Assembly (NCBI RefSeq): GCF_900167535.1 | Contig: NZ_FUYE01000001.1 | Span: 434,001-498,000 of the forward strand | DNA length: 64,000 nucleotides | Source: Prosthecobacter debontii | GTDB taxonomy: Bacteria > Verrucomicrobiota > Verrucomicrobiia > Verrucomicrobiales > Verrucomicrobiaceae | Reading direction: 5' to 3' | Position numbers and translations under genes: made by a program | In this document: one piece after another, positions 1-8,000 of the stretch | How the letters are laid out: each line of letters opens with the position of its first letter | How positions within the stretch are numbered: position 1 is the stretch's first letter | Notes under the pieces: model-generated | The model's database searches: none | The model's input: only the letters and a program-made list of their open reading frames with translations | Told to the model about the DNA's origin: nothing

Positions 1-252
1 ACCTCCAGTCTGGACGCCCTGCCCCCCAGTGCGACGGCGCATCTGCCCCGGAAAAAAGACGGTACGGGCTTCAATGCCTATCCGCTCTTTCTGGCGCTGA
101 ATGAAGCGGGTAAGTTCACCCTGGATGAGCTGCATGCCGCCCTGGAAGCCTGCCTGGAAGCCAACGTCAAACTGGTGACGACCCAGCTCGACTCGAAAGT
201 GGTGCTGGAGCGCTTGTTGGTGGGGATGTTGTCTCCGCGGGTAACTCGTTAA
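1..252 (+). CDS. holA: DNA polymerase III subunit delta, C-terminal end (partial)
   Basis: Only the last 83 codons are present; the gene enters from before base 1 and stops with TAA at 250-252. The tail ending in VLERLLVGML, preceded by a helix of the LEACLEANVKL type, resembles the C-terminal collar domain of HolA, where a K-containing helix leads into an LERLLVRL-like end. HolA is the clamp-loader subunit that opens the beta sliding clamp. The call rests on this short motif only, since the AAA+ part lies outside the window. Confidence 0.6.
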   Translation, partial: TSSLDALPPSATAHLPRKKDGTGFNAYPLFLALNEAGKFTLDELHAALEACLEANVKLVTTQLDSKVVLERLLVGMLSPRVTR

Positions 253-256
253 CCCT

Positions 257-1558
257 CTAGGTGGAGGGGGGACAGATGCGCACCTTGTCAATGCGATGGC
301 GGTCCATGTCAGCCACTTCGATTTTGAAGTCGAGCCAGTCGAAGTGTTCACCCTCCGCAGGGACATGGCCGAGCATGTGCATGACGAAGCCGGCCAGCGT
401 GCGGTAGTCATCGTCATCGAAGGTGGGTGAGAGAGGCACTCCGGTGAGCTTAGCCACATCTTCCATCTCCGCTTGGCCATCCACCAGCCAAGAGCCGTCA
501 TCGAGGCGCCGCCCTCCAGGGGCGGTCTCCATGGGATCATCGGGCATGGTGCCCAGGATGGCTTCCATCATGTCATTGAGGGTGATGAGGCCCTGCATGG
601 CTCCGAATTCATCGATGACCAGGGCCTGGTGGCGGTTGTGTTTACGGAACTGTTCGATGACCCTGGCCGCAGGCATGGACTCCGGCACGAAGAGAGGGGT
701 CATGAGGAGAGGACGGAGATCGGTGATCATGCCGGATTCACTCTGCTTCCACAGCGTCTTCACTGAGATCATGCCCAGCACATCGTCACGCGTGCCTTGA
801 TAGACCGGGAAGTAGGAGTGCCCGCCTTCCACCATCCGTCGCCGGATTTCCTCAGGACTATCGGCGAGGTTGATCCAGACGATCTGGGGCTTCGGCGTCA
901 TGAGATCCGCCGCCGTCAGATCATCCAGTTCCAAGACACTCTCCAGCATCTCCCGTTCGTGGCTCTTGAGCGCTCCGGCACGGTGGCCTTGAATGATGGA
1001 GGCGCGCACTTCATCCTCAGACATCACCTCCGCCGCGCCGGGGTTCACGCCGAACAGCCGAACTAGCGCATCACTGGAAAAGTCCAGCAACCTCACGATG
1101 GGGGAGGCCAGGGTTGAGAGCTTAGTCATCGGCCCGGCCAGGGTGGACGCCCACCGTTCCGGCGCATGAATGGCCAGGCGCTTCGGCAGTAGCTCACCCA
1201 CCACCACGCTCAGGAAGGTGATGATGGAAACGACGATGACCATGCTGACCGAGGAAGCCCACTGACCTAGCCACGGCACGGCGGAGACCCAGGGCTCCAA
1301 CTCGCGTGCCAAGCCGGCTCCACTGGCGGCACCTGCAATGATGCCGACCAGCGTGATGCCCACCTGCACCGTGGAAAGGAAGACGCCGGGATCGGTCTGC
1401 AGCTCGATGGCTCTCTGCGCACTTTTCTGTCCCTGCTGCACCAGCATCTCCAGCCGCGGACGTCGGGCGGAAATCAGCGCCGTCTCCGCCATGGCAAAGA
1501 CGCCATTGAGCAGGAGCAAGCCCATGAGGATGATGAGTTCCGTCAAGATAGAGGACAT
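257..1558 (-). CDS. CNNM/CorC-type membrane protein with CBS pair
   Basis: A 433-residue inner-membrane protein of the HlyC/CorC (CNNM) family. The N-terminal DUF21 region has hydrophobic segments near residues 3-25, 60-85 and 100-125, with the family's GELLPKRLAI motif at the end of the third. A CBS pair follows at about 215-340 (start DLMTPKPQIVW; DEFGAMQGLITLNDMMEAI in the second half). A CorC_HlyC domain closes the protein (LDDGSWLVDGQAEMEDV). Such proteins are linked to Mg2+ or other cation efflux and stress tolerance; the ion cannot be told from sequence. It is convergent with holA, with only a few bases between the stops. Confidence 0.9.
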   Translation of the reverse strand: MSSILTELIILMGLLLLNGVFAMAETALISARRPRLEMLVQQGQKSAQRAIELQTDPGVFLSTVQVGITLVGIIAGAASGAGLARELEPWVSAVPWLGQWASSVSMVIVVSIITFLSVVVGELLPKRLAIHAPERWASTLAGPMTKLSTLASPIVRLLDFSSDALVRLFGVNPGAAEVMSEDEVRASIIQGHRAGALKSHEREMLESVLELDDLTAADLMTPKPQIVWINLADSPEEIRRRMVEGGHSYFPVYQGTRDDVLGMISVKTLWKQSESGMITDLRPLLMTPLFVPESMPAARVIEQFRKHNRHQALVIDEFGAMQGLITLNDMMEAILGTMPDDPMETAPGGRRLDDGSWLVDGQAEMEDVAKLTGVPLSPTFDDDDYRTLAGFVMHMLGHVPAEGEHFDWLDFKIEVADMDRHRIDKVRICPPST

Positions 1559-1656
1559 AGGGAAGCCACCATGGGCGTGACACGGGCACTAAGCAAAGGA
1601 AGAGACGCGAAGGCTCTTTCGAGCCGTGGAGGTGGCCGCCTGAAGGAGGCGTTTTT

Positions 1657-2355
1657 TCAGGTGCCGCGTTTGTTACCAAACAGCTCGATGTGCAGCCGCG
1701 GGCTGAGGCGGTAGCCATGACTCAGGCAGGCGGCCACCAGCAGGGAGTAACGGCTGCGCATGGCCTCCATGCTGGTGCCTTCCGGCATAAGCAGGACTTT
1801 CTCCGGTGGCACAGGGAGGCCGATGGAGTCGATGACCGTTTGCGCTTCCTGAAGATCCGCTTCGGAAGAAATCACGAATTTCAGCTGATAGTCCGGTGCA
1901 TGCTCCAACCAGGCTTTCAACACAGCGGGCTGGAGTCGGGTTTGTTCGTGGCGTTGCACCCAGGCGGCACCGGCTTTCTCGACACTGGGGGTGGAGTTGG
2001 CCAGTTTCGGGCTGATGGAGGCCAGATCCACGGGGATACCCTCCGGCAGGATGGTGCCTGCGGTCTCGATGGTGATGTGCTTCCCGGCTTGGTGAAAGGC
2101 GGCTAACAGCTCGTGGATGCCTTTGGCGATGAGCGGCTCTCCTCCGGTGACCACGACATGGCGGGCGGGATGGCGCAGCACTTCCGCCATGATTTCAGCC
2201 GTCGGCATCTCAGGGCCCTCCGGCTTCCATGAGGCATAAGGCGTGTCACACCAGGTGCAGCGTAAATTACAGCCGGAGGTGCGCACGAAAACGGACGGCA
2301 CGCCGGTGAGGGAGCCTTCGCCTTGCACGGAATAAAAAATCTCAGAGATCCGCAT
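1657..2355 (-). CDS. queE: 7-carboxy-7-deazaguanine synthase (radical SAM)
   Basis: A 232-residue radical SAM enzyme that converts 6-carboxytetrahydropterin to 7-carboxy-7-deazaguanine in queuosine/deazaguanine synthesis. The cluster motif is CNLRCTWCDTPYASW near residue 28, with the CxxxCxxC spacing and the WCDT typical of QueE. FYSVQGEG precedes it and VVTGGEPL (SAM-binding GGE) follows. The ATG at 2353-2355 was chosen because MRISEIFYSVQGEG is the usual QueE start and a GGGGAG ribosome site lies just upstream; the frame is open to 2508. No other que gene is nearby. Confidence 0.93.
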   Translation of the reverse strand: MRISEIFYSVQGEGSLTGVPSVFVRTSGCNLRCTWCDTPYASWKPEGPEMPTAEIMAEVLRHPARHVVVTGGEPLIAKGIHELLAAFHQAGKHITIETAGTILPEGIPVDLASISPKLANSTPSVEKAGAAWVQRHEQTRLQPAVLKAWLEHAPDYQLKFVISSEADLQEAQTVIDSIGLPVPPEKVLLMPEGTSMEAMRSRYSLLVAACLSHGYRLSPRLHIELFGNKRGT

Positions 2356-2392
2356 GTTTCTCCCCACCATAGCGCGGAGCGGGAGCGATACA

Positions 2393-2944
2393 ATGCTTGC
2401 GAGAAAGCTCTCCCTGAGGATAGCATGGGGGATGCCCCCCAGCCTATGCATGCGCCTCCTCGCCGTCGCCGGATGTTTCGTCCTGGCCAGTTGCGGCTCC
2501 AGTCCCAAGACCTGGGATTATGAGTATTCACGGGGAAAAACGGCCGTGCTGGTCGGCGGAAAAGCCGTGCCGCCTGCCGGGCTCCCGCCTCAAGTGATGC
2601 GTGCCATCAGTGCCGGCAATCGCATCGCCGGTAAGCCCTATAAGTTTGGCGGAGGGCACCGCTCCTTTGAGGATACGGGTTACGATTGCTCCGGCACGGT
2701 GTCTTATGTCCTTCACTCGGCTGGTTTGCTCGATACCCCCGGCACCTCCAGCAGCCTGCGGAGCTTTGGCAAACCCGGCCCGGGCAAGCACATCACCGTC
2801 TTCTCCAAGGATGGACACGCCTTCATCATCGTAGCGGGCATGCGCCTGGATACCGGTTACAACGGTGAGCGCAAAGGCCCGCGCTGGTCCTCCCGGTCAC
2901 GACCCTCGAAAGGTTATGTCATGCGGCACCCTGCGGGGTTGTGA
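2393..2944 (+). CDS. NlpC/P60-like cysteine peptidase lipoprotein
   Basis: Likely a peptidoglycan-acting or related NlpC/P60 (CHAP-like) protein of about 183 residues. YDCSGTVSYVLHSAGLL carries the candidate catalytic Cys with the usual DCSG context, and KDGHAFIIVAG carries the candidate His. A lipobox (VLASC) predicts a lipid-anchored protein. The start is uncertain: ATG 2393 has a GGGAG 7 bases upstream, while ATGs at 2432 and 2450 give a more compact signal peptide. It is divergent from queE with a very short gap, so their promoters must overlap. Confidence 0.72.
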   Translation: MLARKLSLRIAWGMPPSLCMRLLAVAGCFVLASCGSSPKTWDYEYSRGKTAVLVGGKAVPPAGLPPQVMRAISAGNRIAGKPYKFGGGHRSFEDTGYDCSGTVSYVLHSAGLLDTPGTSSSLRSFGKPGPGKHITVFSKDGHAFIIVAGMRLDTGYNGERKGPRWSSRSRPSKGYVMRHPAGL

Positions 2945-3010
2945 AAAGAAGATTGCAGGAGATGCCGCAAGTTAAGACTGGGCGATTTTTTTGACATTTT
3001 TAAGCTGTAG

Positions 3011-3027
3011 CGTAAGTTATACTTACG
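3011..3027. promoter_or_regulatory. Perfect 7-bp-arm palindrome before the 3030 gene (candidate operator)
   Basis: CGTAAGT-TAT-ACTTACG is a perfect inverted repeat two bases before the ATG at 3030. A TTGACA (2991-2996) lies upstream, and a TATACT (3018-3023) falls inside the right half of the palindrome. The TTGACA-TATACT spacing is 21 bases, so the true -10 may be TAAGTT at 3013-3018 instead (16-base spacing). Its position suggests a dimeric repressor controlling the transporter cluster. No regulator gene lies next to it. Confidence 0.45.
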
Positions 3028-3029
3028 TC

Positions 3030-3443
3030 ATGCATCGGTTGCTGTCTGCCATCCTGTTGTTGTGCTTCGGAGCTTTAGCTTCGCTGCAAGCAGCTCCTTT
3101 GCAGCGATGCTTGGTGCAAAACCAAATTGTGCTCAGCGGTGCAGAGTCATGCGGTCCCAGAGTGGCTTCGTGCTGCCGTCAATGCCACTCAGATCGTGAA
3201 GGACGAGAGCTTGATAAGCATTGCTGCACAGACGTCAGTAAACTTTCAAAATCCACAGCCCCTGCTGTGTTTGAGAGACTGCCAGAGCCCGTCTTTACGG
3301 TGGTCATCTCATTCTTCTTCAGTGAAGTTAGTCTGCCCGTATTACAGGATGGAGTGGGAGATGCAAACGGGGTTTCGTCCTCAGAGAGGATACCGCCGAT
3401 ACTCGTGAGGCGTCAGGCATTGTTGAGAGTGTGGACGGTTTGA
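3030..3443 (+). CDS. Small secreted Cys/His-rich protein, first gene of transporter cluster
   Basis: 137 residues from ATG 3030: a signal peptide (residues 1-21, MHRLLSAILLLCFGALA, cleavage after LQA), then seven Cys in the mature part. These are C27, C41, C48, C49, C52, C65 and C66, with SCCRQCH and KHCCTDV as the core. Such clusters with His suggest metal binding or disulfide pairing. A hydrophobic stretch FTVVISFFF lies near residue 90. I do not recognise a named family; short Cys-rich secreted proteins of similar look occur at the head of metal-efflux operons, which is inference here. There is no Shine-Dalgarno, and the ATG may be very near the transcription start. The frame is open upstream to 2991. 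Confidence 0.7.
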   Translation: MHRLLSAILLLCFGALASLQAAPLQRCLVQNQIVLSGAESCGPRVASCCRQCHSDREGRELDKHCCTDVSKLSKSTAPAVFERLPEPVFTVVISFFFSEVSLPVLQDGVGDANGVSSSERIPPILVRRQALLRVWTV

Positions 3444-3486
3444 TACCTGCGAAAAGCCTTTCGCTATGACCTAACGGGTCATCCAT

Positions 3487-3508
3487 GTCCGTGTCTTGAG
3501 AGACGGAC
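3487..3508 (+). terminator. Weak hairpin between the Cys-rich gene and the adaptor gene
   Basis: GTCCGT and ACGGAC can pair around a 10-base loop, followed by a loosely T-rich stretch (TTCTTATC). A second small stem (ATGACC/GGTCAT) lies just before it. This may be a partial terminator or RNA-processing site that lowers expression of the downstream transporter relative to the first gene. Confidence 0.28.
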
Positions 3509-3538
3509 TTCTTATCAAACTTTTATCTTTCATGATTC

Positions 3539-4945
3539 GTGTCCTCACCTTCTTTGGACTTCCTGTCCCCTCCTGAGTCTCATGTTGAGTCTCATCCACG
3601 TCGGATGCCCGCCTGGGTGCTGCCGGCGAGCATCTTTGTGGGCTTTGCCCTGTTTTTTGCAGTCCTTTTTCAGGACCGCCTTTTACCCGCTGCCCATGTG
3701 AAGATCGCTCCCGTGCTTGTCACTGAAGAAGCGGCCACCACCAAGAGCGGTCATGCAATCGCTCAGCCTGCCGAGGCGGTACTATTTCAGGCCAGTGGTT
3801 GGATCGAGCCTGATCCTTACCCGATCAAAGTGACGGCTCTCACGGACGGCGTCATTGCTACCGTGGAAGTGCTCGAAGGTCAGGATGTAGAAAAAGATCA
3901 GTTGCTGGTTTCTCTGGTTGATGAAGATGCACGCTTAGTGCTCTCCGCTGCGGAGAGACGGCACACTTTGTTAACCTCCGCTCGAGAGGTTCATTTGGCG
4001 GCGGTGGATACCATGAAGCAAAAGCGTCAAGTGACGGTGCAAGAAGTGGCCGCGGCTCAGGCCATGGCCGCAGACGCTGAAGATCAACTGGCACGCTTGG
4101 ATCGAGTGGTGAAAACGAGTGCCATTTCACAATCCGATTATGTCTCTGGGCGCTTTCGACTTGAGAGGGAAAAATCGCTTCATCTAGCTGCGAAAGCTAA
4201 AGAAGCAGAAGCCGCAGCTGAAGTGCGACGTATGGAATTGGAAACACAGTCTAAAAACGATGAGATTGCCCTCGCGGCTGTGGCTGTGGATCAAGCGAAG
4301 TTAGCACTTCGGCGGACGCAGGTGAGAGCTCCTGTAAAGGGGCGTGTTCTGCGTCTGATGGCTGCTCCTGGAGATAAAAAAATGCTCGGAATGGACCATC
4401 CGGATAGCTCAACCGTGTGCATTCTTTATGAACCGGAAAAATTACAGGCACGCGTGGATGTGCCGTTATCAGACGCTGCGCATCTGCGAGTGGGGCAAAA
4501 GGCCCGCATTCACACAAGCATGCTGAGTAATGTGGTCTTTGAAGGAGAAGTCTTGCGCATCAATGGAGAAGCAGATCTTCAGCGGAACACGCTGCAAGCT
4601 AAAGTCCATATCAAAGCGCCGGCTGATCAGTTAAGACCGGAGATGCTGTGCCGGGTGGAGTTTCTAACAGAAGGGAAACCGCTCAGCGGAGAGGCAACCT
4701 CTCTTCCGGGTGCTTCATCGGCACTCTCACTCTGGGTGCCTGCCGATGCACTGCATGGAGATCAAGTATGGGTTTGTGACCCTGAAACACGAAAGATCAC
4801 CGCAAGGACTGTGACTCGTTCGGGGCAATTTCGTGACGGTTATCAAAGCATCACTGAAGGGCTCCTCGCTGGGGAGTGGGTTGTGCTTTCTCGAGGCGAC
4901 TGGCGTGATGGCCAACGCGTGAACCCTCAACCTATCAAGCCATGA
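3539..4945 (+). CDS. HlyD/MacA-type periplasmic adaptor (membrane fusion protein)
   Basis: A 468-residue adaptor linking an inner-membrane ABC exporter to the envelope. A single membrane anchor lies at about residues 24-45. A lipoyl-like half (DGVIATVEVLEGQDVEKDQLL), a long coiled-coil hairpin at roughly 130-255 (Ala/Glu/Lys/Arg rich) and the second lipoyl half (RAPVKGRVLRLMAAPGD) follow, then a beta-barrel domain. The start is a GTG at 3539 without a clear ribosome site; ATG 3605 would remove 22 residues but keep the anchor. Its stop overlaps the ATG of the ABC ATPase (ATGA), so the two are translationally coupled. Codon choice looks AT-richer than the flanking genes. Confidence 0.9.
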   Translation: MSSPSLDFLSPPESHVESHPRRMPAWVLPASIFVGFALFFAVLFQDRLLPAAHVKIAPVLVTEEAATTKSGHAIAQPAEAVLFQASGWIEPDPYPIKVTALTDGVIATVEVLEGQDVEKDQLLVSLVDEDARLVLSAAERRHTLLTSAREVHLAAVDTMKQKRQVTVQEVAAAQAMAADAEDQLARLDRVVKTSAISQSDYVSGRFRLEREKSLHLAAKAKEAEAAAEVRRMELETQSKNDEIALAAVAVDQAKLALRRTQVRAPVKGRVLRLMAAPGDKKMLGMDHPDSSTVCILYEPEKLQARVDVPLSDAAHLRVGQKARIHTSMLSNVVFEGEVLRINGEADLQRNTLQAKVHIKAPADQLRPEMLCRVEFLTEGKPLSGEATSLPGASSALSLWVPADALHGDQVWVCDPETRKITARTVTRSGQFRDGYQSITEGLLAGEWVVLSRGDWRDGQRVNPQPIKP

Positions 4946-5625
4946 ATGAACTTATGATCCGATGCCAAGGCATCTCGAAAAGCTATCAGAAAGGTAAGAC
5001 GGTTGTGACCCCCCTTGAGAAGTTGAGCTTTTCCGTGGCGAAGGGAGAGTTTTTGGCCCTGATGGGACCGTCGGGCTCAGGTAAAACCACACTCTTGAAT
5101 TTACTGTCGGGTATTGATTCCCCGAGCGAGGGTTCTCTGATCATCGCAGAAACGGAGTTGATGGGGCTTTCTCGTCGCGACCTCACACGCTGGCGGGCTA
5201 AAAACGTGGGCTACATTTTCCAGCTCTACCATCTTGTCCCCGTTCTGACCGCTTTCGAAAATGTGGAGTTGCCATTGCTGTTGTCGCAGCTCTCTAAAAA
5301 AGAGCGTCATGCGCGGGTGCGTGCTGTGCTAGAGCTCGTCGGTCTCGGGGATAGGCTTCATCATCTTCCCTCCGAGCTTTCAGGGGGGCAGGAGCAGCGC
5401 GTGGCCATTGCACGTGCGTTGGTGGGGGATCCTCCGCTCCTCGTGGCTGATGAACCCACAGGGGATTTGGATAAAGAATCTGCGAACCGTATTTTAGGGT
5501 TGTTAGGCAGATTGTCCCGTGAACACGGGAAGACCATTGTCATGGTGACTCATGATCCGCGTGCTGCTGAGGCAGCCAACCGAACTCTCCATTTGGAAAA
5601 AGGGCAGCTCTGCACCACAGTATGA
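4942..5625 (+). CDS. ABC transporter ATPase, MacB/LolD type
   Basis: A 227-residue nucleotide-binding subunit. Walker A is GPSGSGKTT (residues 42-50), the Q-loop is in YIFQLYHLVP, the signature is LSGGQEQR (Q at the usual position, E for the usual Q/M) and Walker B is LLVADEPTGDLD, followed by the switch His in MVTHDPR. The GDLD and the lack of a fused permease match the LolD/MacB mechanotransmission group, which powers FtsX-fold permeases and does not itself move substrate through the membrane. It overlaps both neighbours by ATGA. Confidence 0.95.
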   Translation: MNELMIRCQGISKSYQKGKTVVTPLEKLSFSVAKGEFLALMGPSGSGKTTLLNLLSGIDSPSEGSLIIAETELMGLSRRDLTRWRAKNVGYIFQLYHLVPVLTAFENVELPLLLSQLSKKERHARVRAVLELVGLGDRLHHLPSELSGGQEQRVAIARALVGDPPLLVADEPTGDLDKESANRILGLLGRLSREHGKTIVMVTHDPRAAEAANRTLHLEKGQLCTTV

Positions 5626-6770
5626 GACCTTTCTTCAACTTACTTCATTTGGCGGGTAAACAGATGGTTAGGCATCGTGTTCGCTCTGTTTTTACGATTC
5701 TGGGGGTTGCTTCGGGCATGTTTCTGTTCACTGCGGTTGAGACGCTGCAGCGTTCTTTAGCTCAAGCGACTCAAACGACGGCTGCCGATACGGTCCTCGT
5801 GGTTTATCGACAAAATCGTTTTTGCCCGGCGACTAGTCGGCTACCAGAGTATTACGCCAACGAAATACGAGGTATCTCTGGGGTGCGAGAGGTGATCCCG
5901 GTCCAAATCGTGGTCAACAACTGTGGAGCATCTTTGGACGTTATCACCTTCCGAGGTGTCCCTGAGGCGTTGCTCCTCTCTTTTGCGCCCGAAATTCAAC
6001 TCATCACAGGGAGTCTCGATGACTGGGCAAAACGTGATGATGGGGCATTACTGGGAGAAGTTTTTGCTGCTAGGCGTGGTCTCAAGGCGGGTGATAAATT
6101 TGATGCAGCCGGGGTGACGATCACGGTGGCTGGGGTAATTCGCTCACCGTTTGTTCAGGATAATAACGTGGCTTACGTCAAATTGCCGTTCTTACAGCAG
6201 GCCAGTCGAGCGGGACTCGGCGTGGTGACTCAATTCAATGTTCGTGTGCATCATGCGGATGATCTGACGGGAGTCGCACAAGCGATTGATGACCGTTTTA
6301 AGTCGGATGAGCAGCCTACCGATACGAGACCTGAAAAAGCATTTTTTGCAGAGACGGCCTCTGAACTCATCGAGCTTATTCGCTTTACACGTTGGTTGGG
6401 ATTTGGGGCAGTCTTGGCTGTTGCAGCACTTGTGGCCAATGCACTTCTGCTGATTGTGAGAGGACGGGTCAAAGAGAATGCGGTTTTACGCACTCTTGGT
6501 TACCCTGGTCGGGCGATCGGCTGCTTGGTCGTAAGCGAGGGCGGGTTATTGGGACTCGTCGGCGGTGTGTTAGGGGTCGGCGTCGCTATCGTCTTTCTCC
6601 GCTGGCAGAGCTTTACCTTCGGCAATGAAGGTCAGACTCTAGCCGTGCGTCCCGATGGGAGCGTGGCTCTGATCGGCATTTCAGCGGCGCTTGTCCTGGG
6701 ACTCTTGGCGTCATTCTGGCCAGCTTGGCAGACGATGACCCAGTCCATTGTGAAAAACCTTCGTTCTTGA
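5622..6770 (+). CDS. FtsX/MacB-fold permease 1
   Basis: A 382-residue permease with the MacB/LolC layout: one N-terminal membrane segment (FTILGVASGMFLFTAVETL), a periplasmic domain of about 220 residues, and three C-terminal membrane segments beginning near LGFGAVLAVAALVANALLL. The cytoplasmic loop (RGRVKENAVLRTLGYPGRAI) matches the conserved coupling-helix region of FtsX proteins. Its periplasmic domain holds a Cys in RFCPATS and another in NNCGAS. It overlaps the ATPase by 4 bases and ends 3 bases before a second permease, so the exporter is probably a heterodimer. Confidence 0.92.
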   Translation: MRPFFNLLHLAGKQMVRHRVRSVFTILGVASGMFLFTAVETLQRSLAQATQTTAADTVLVVYRQNRFCPATSRLPEYYANEIRGISGVREVIPVQIVVNNCGASLDVITFRGVPEALLLSFAPEIQLITGSLDDWAKRDDGALLGEVFAARRGLKAGDKFDAAGVTITVAGVIRSPFVQDNNVAYVKLPFLQQASRAGLGVVTQFNVRVHHADDLTGVAQAIDDRFKSDEQPTDTRPEKAFFAETASELIELIRFTRWLGFGAVLAVAALVANALLLIVRGRVKENAVLRTLGYPGRAIGCLVVSEGGLLGLVGGVLGVGVAIVFLRWQSFTFGNEGQTLAVRPDGSVALIGISAALVLGLLASFWPAWQTMTQSIVKNLRS

Positions 6771-6773
6771 CCC

Positions 6774-7925
6774 ATGCTACCTTTTACTTATGCCGTGCGG
6801 AATCTTTTCCGCTCGAAGATGCGGTTGCTACAAACTGTAGGAGGGAGCTTTCTGGTCGTGTTACTGGTGATGACGGCGGTTTCGATCAATGAGGGCATGA
6901 CACGTATGCTCTCAGCTTCGGGGTCAGTCCATAACGTGATCTTAGTGGGCACAGGATCGGAAGAAAGTATTCAGAGGAGTGAGGTGCCTGAAAAGAGTGC
7001 AGGGATCGCTGGAGCCGTGATCTCAGGCATTTCTGAGGAACTCGGTGTCCGGGCCGTTTCGAGTGAAATTCAGCACATGAGTTATGTCACTGTTACCGGT
7101 AACAACCGTGCACAGGCACTTTTGCGAGGGGTGACGCCTGTCTCTTTCCGCACCCATCCAGAAGTGAGGCTTTTATCCGGAGGATTTCCCGCTTCAGGGC
7201 AGGTCATGGTGGGACGGTTGGCATGGCGAAAGCTCAATGTTCCCAGCCACAATCTTGAACCAGGCCAGACCCTAGAGATTGATGATCTGAAATTCTCAAT
7301 CAGCGGTGTCTTTGCTGCCCCGGGGACAGTCATGGAGTCTGAGATCTGGATGCCATTGAGTGATCTGCGAGTATTGGCAAAGCGTGACTCCCTCTCGTGT
7401 GTCGTTTTGCGGCTTGAGGATCCTGAGGACTTCAGTGAGGCCGAGTTGTTCACTAAGCAGAGATTGGATCTCGAACTGAACGCCTTACGAGAGAGTGAAT
7501 ACTATGCCCATATCACAGCTTTTTTTCGCCCTGTGCGAGGCATGATTTGGGTCACTGTCATTCTCATTGCTGTGGGAGCTGTTTTTGGTGGGGTGAATAC
7601 CCTTTATGCGGCCTTCGCTTCGCGAGTTCGTGAGATGGCCACACTTCAAGCCATCGGATTTGGTCGAACCACTTTGTTATTCTCGCTGATTCAGGAAAGT
7701 CTTCTGGCTTGCCTGACAGGAACGCTGTTGGCCTCCTTCATTGCCTTATTCTTGTTGGAGGGGAAGACCGTTCCATTCTCTATCGGGGCCGTGGTTTTGG
7801 AGGTGAGCCCTCTGGTGAGTTTCGTGGGAATATTGACCGGGTTCTTGTTGGGAGTTCTCGGGGCCCTTCCTCCCGCCATTCGCTGTCTGAAGCCCTTACT
7901 GGGAACGGCTTTAAGATCCTCCTGA
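6774..7925 (+). CDS. FtsX/MacB-fold permease 2
   Basis: A 383-residue paralogue of the preceding permease. An N-terminal segment (LQTVGGSFLVVLLVMTAVSI), a large periplasmic domain and three C-terminal segments are present, starting at MIWVTVILIAVGAVFGGVNTLYAA. The coupling loop is SRVREMATLQAIGFGRTTLL, which is strongly conserved in this superfamily. Unlike permease 1 its periplasmic domain has almost no Cys (one in SLSCVVL), so the two partners probably play different roles. The next gene starts 75 bases later, where no clear promoter or terminator was seen. Confidence 0.92.
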   Translation: MLPFTYAVRNLFRSKMRLLQTVGGSFLVVLLVMTAVSINEGMTRMLSASGSVHNVILVGTGSEESIQRSEVPEKSAGIAGAVISGISEELGVRAVSSEIQHMSYVTVTGNNRAQALLRGVTPVSFRTHPEVRLLSGGFPASGQVMVGRLAWRKLNVPSHNLEPGQTLEIDDLKFSISGVFAAPGTVMESEIWMPLSDLRVLAKRDSLSCVVLRLEDPEDFSEAELFTKQRLDLELNALRESEYYAHITAFFRPVRGMIWVTVILIAVGAVFGGVNTLYAAFASRVREMATLQAIGFGRTTLLFSLIQESLLACLTGTLLASFIALFLLEGKTVPFSIGAVVLEVSPLVSFVGILTGFLLGVLGALPPAIRCLKPLLGTALRSS

Positions 7926-8000
7926 TCAGGCCTAACAAAATAAATTTGACCCATCATTCCAACTCCATCGAACCAACACCTAAACTAACCCCTAAATACT

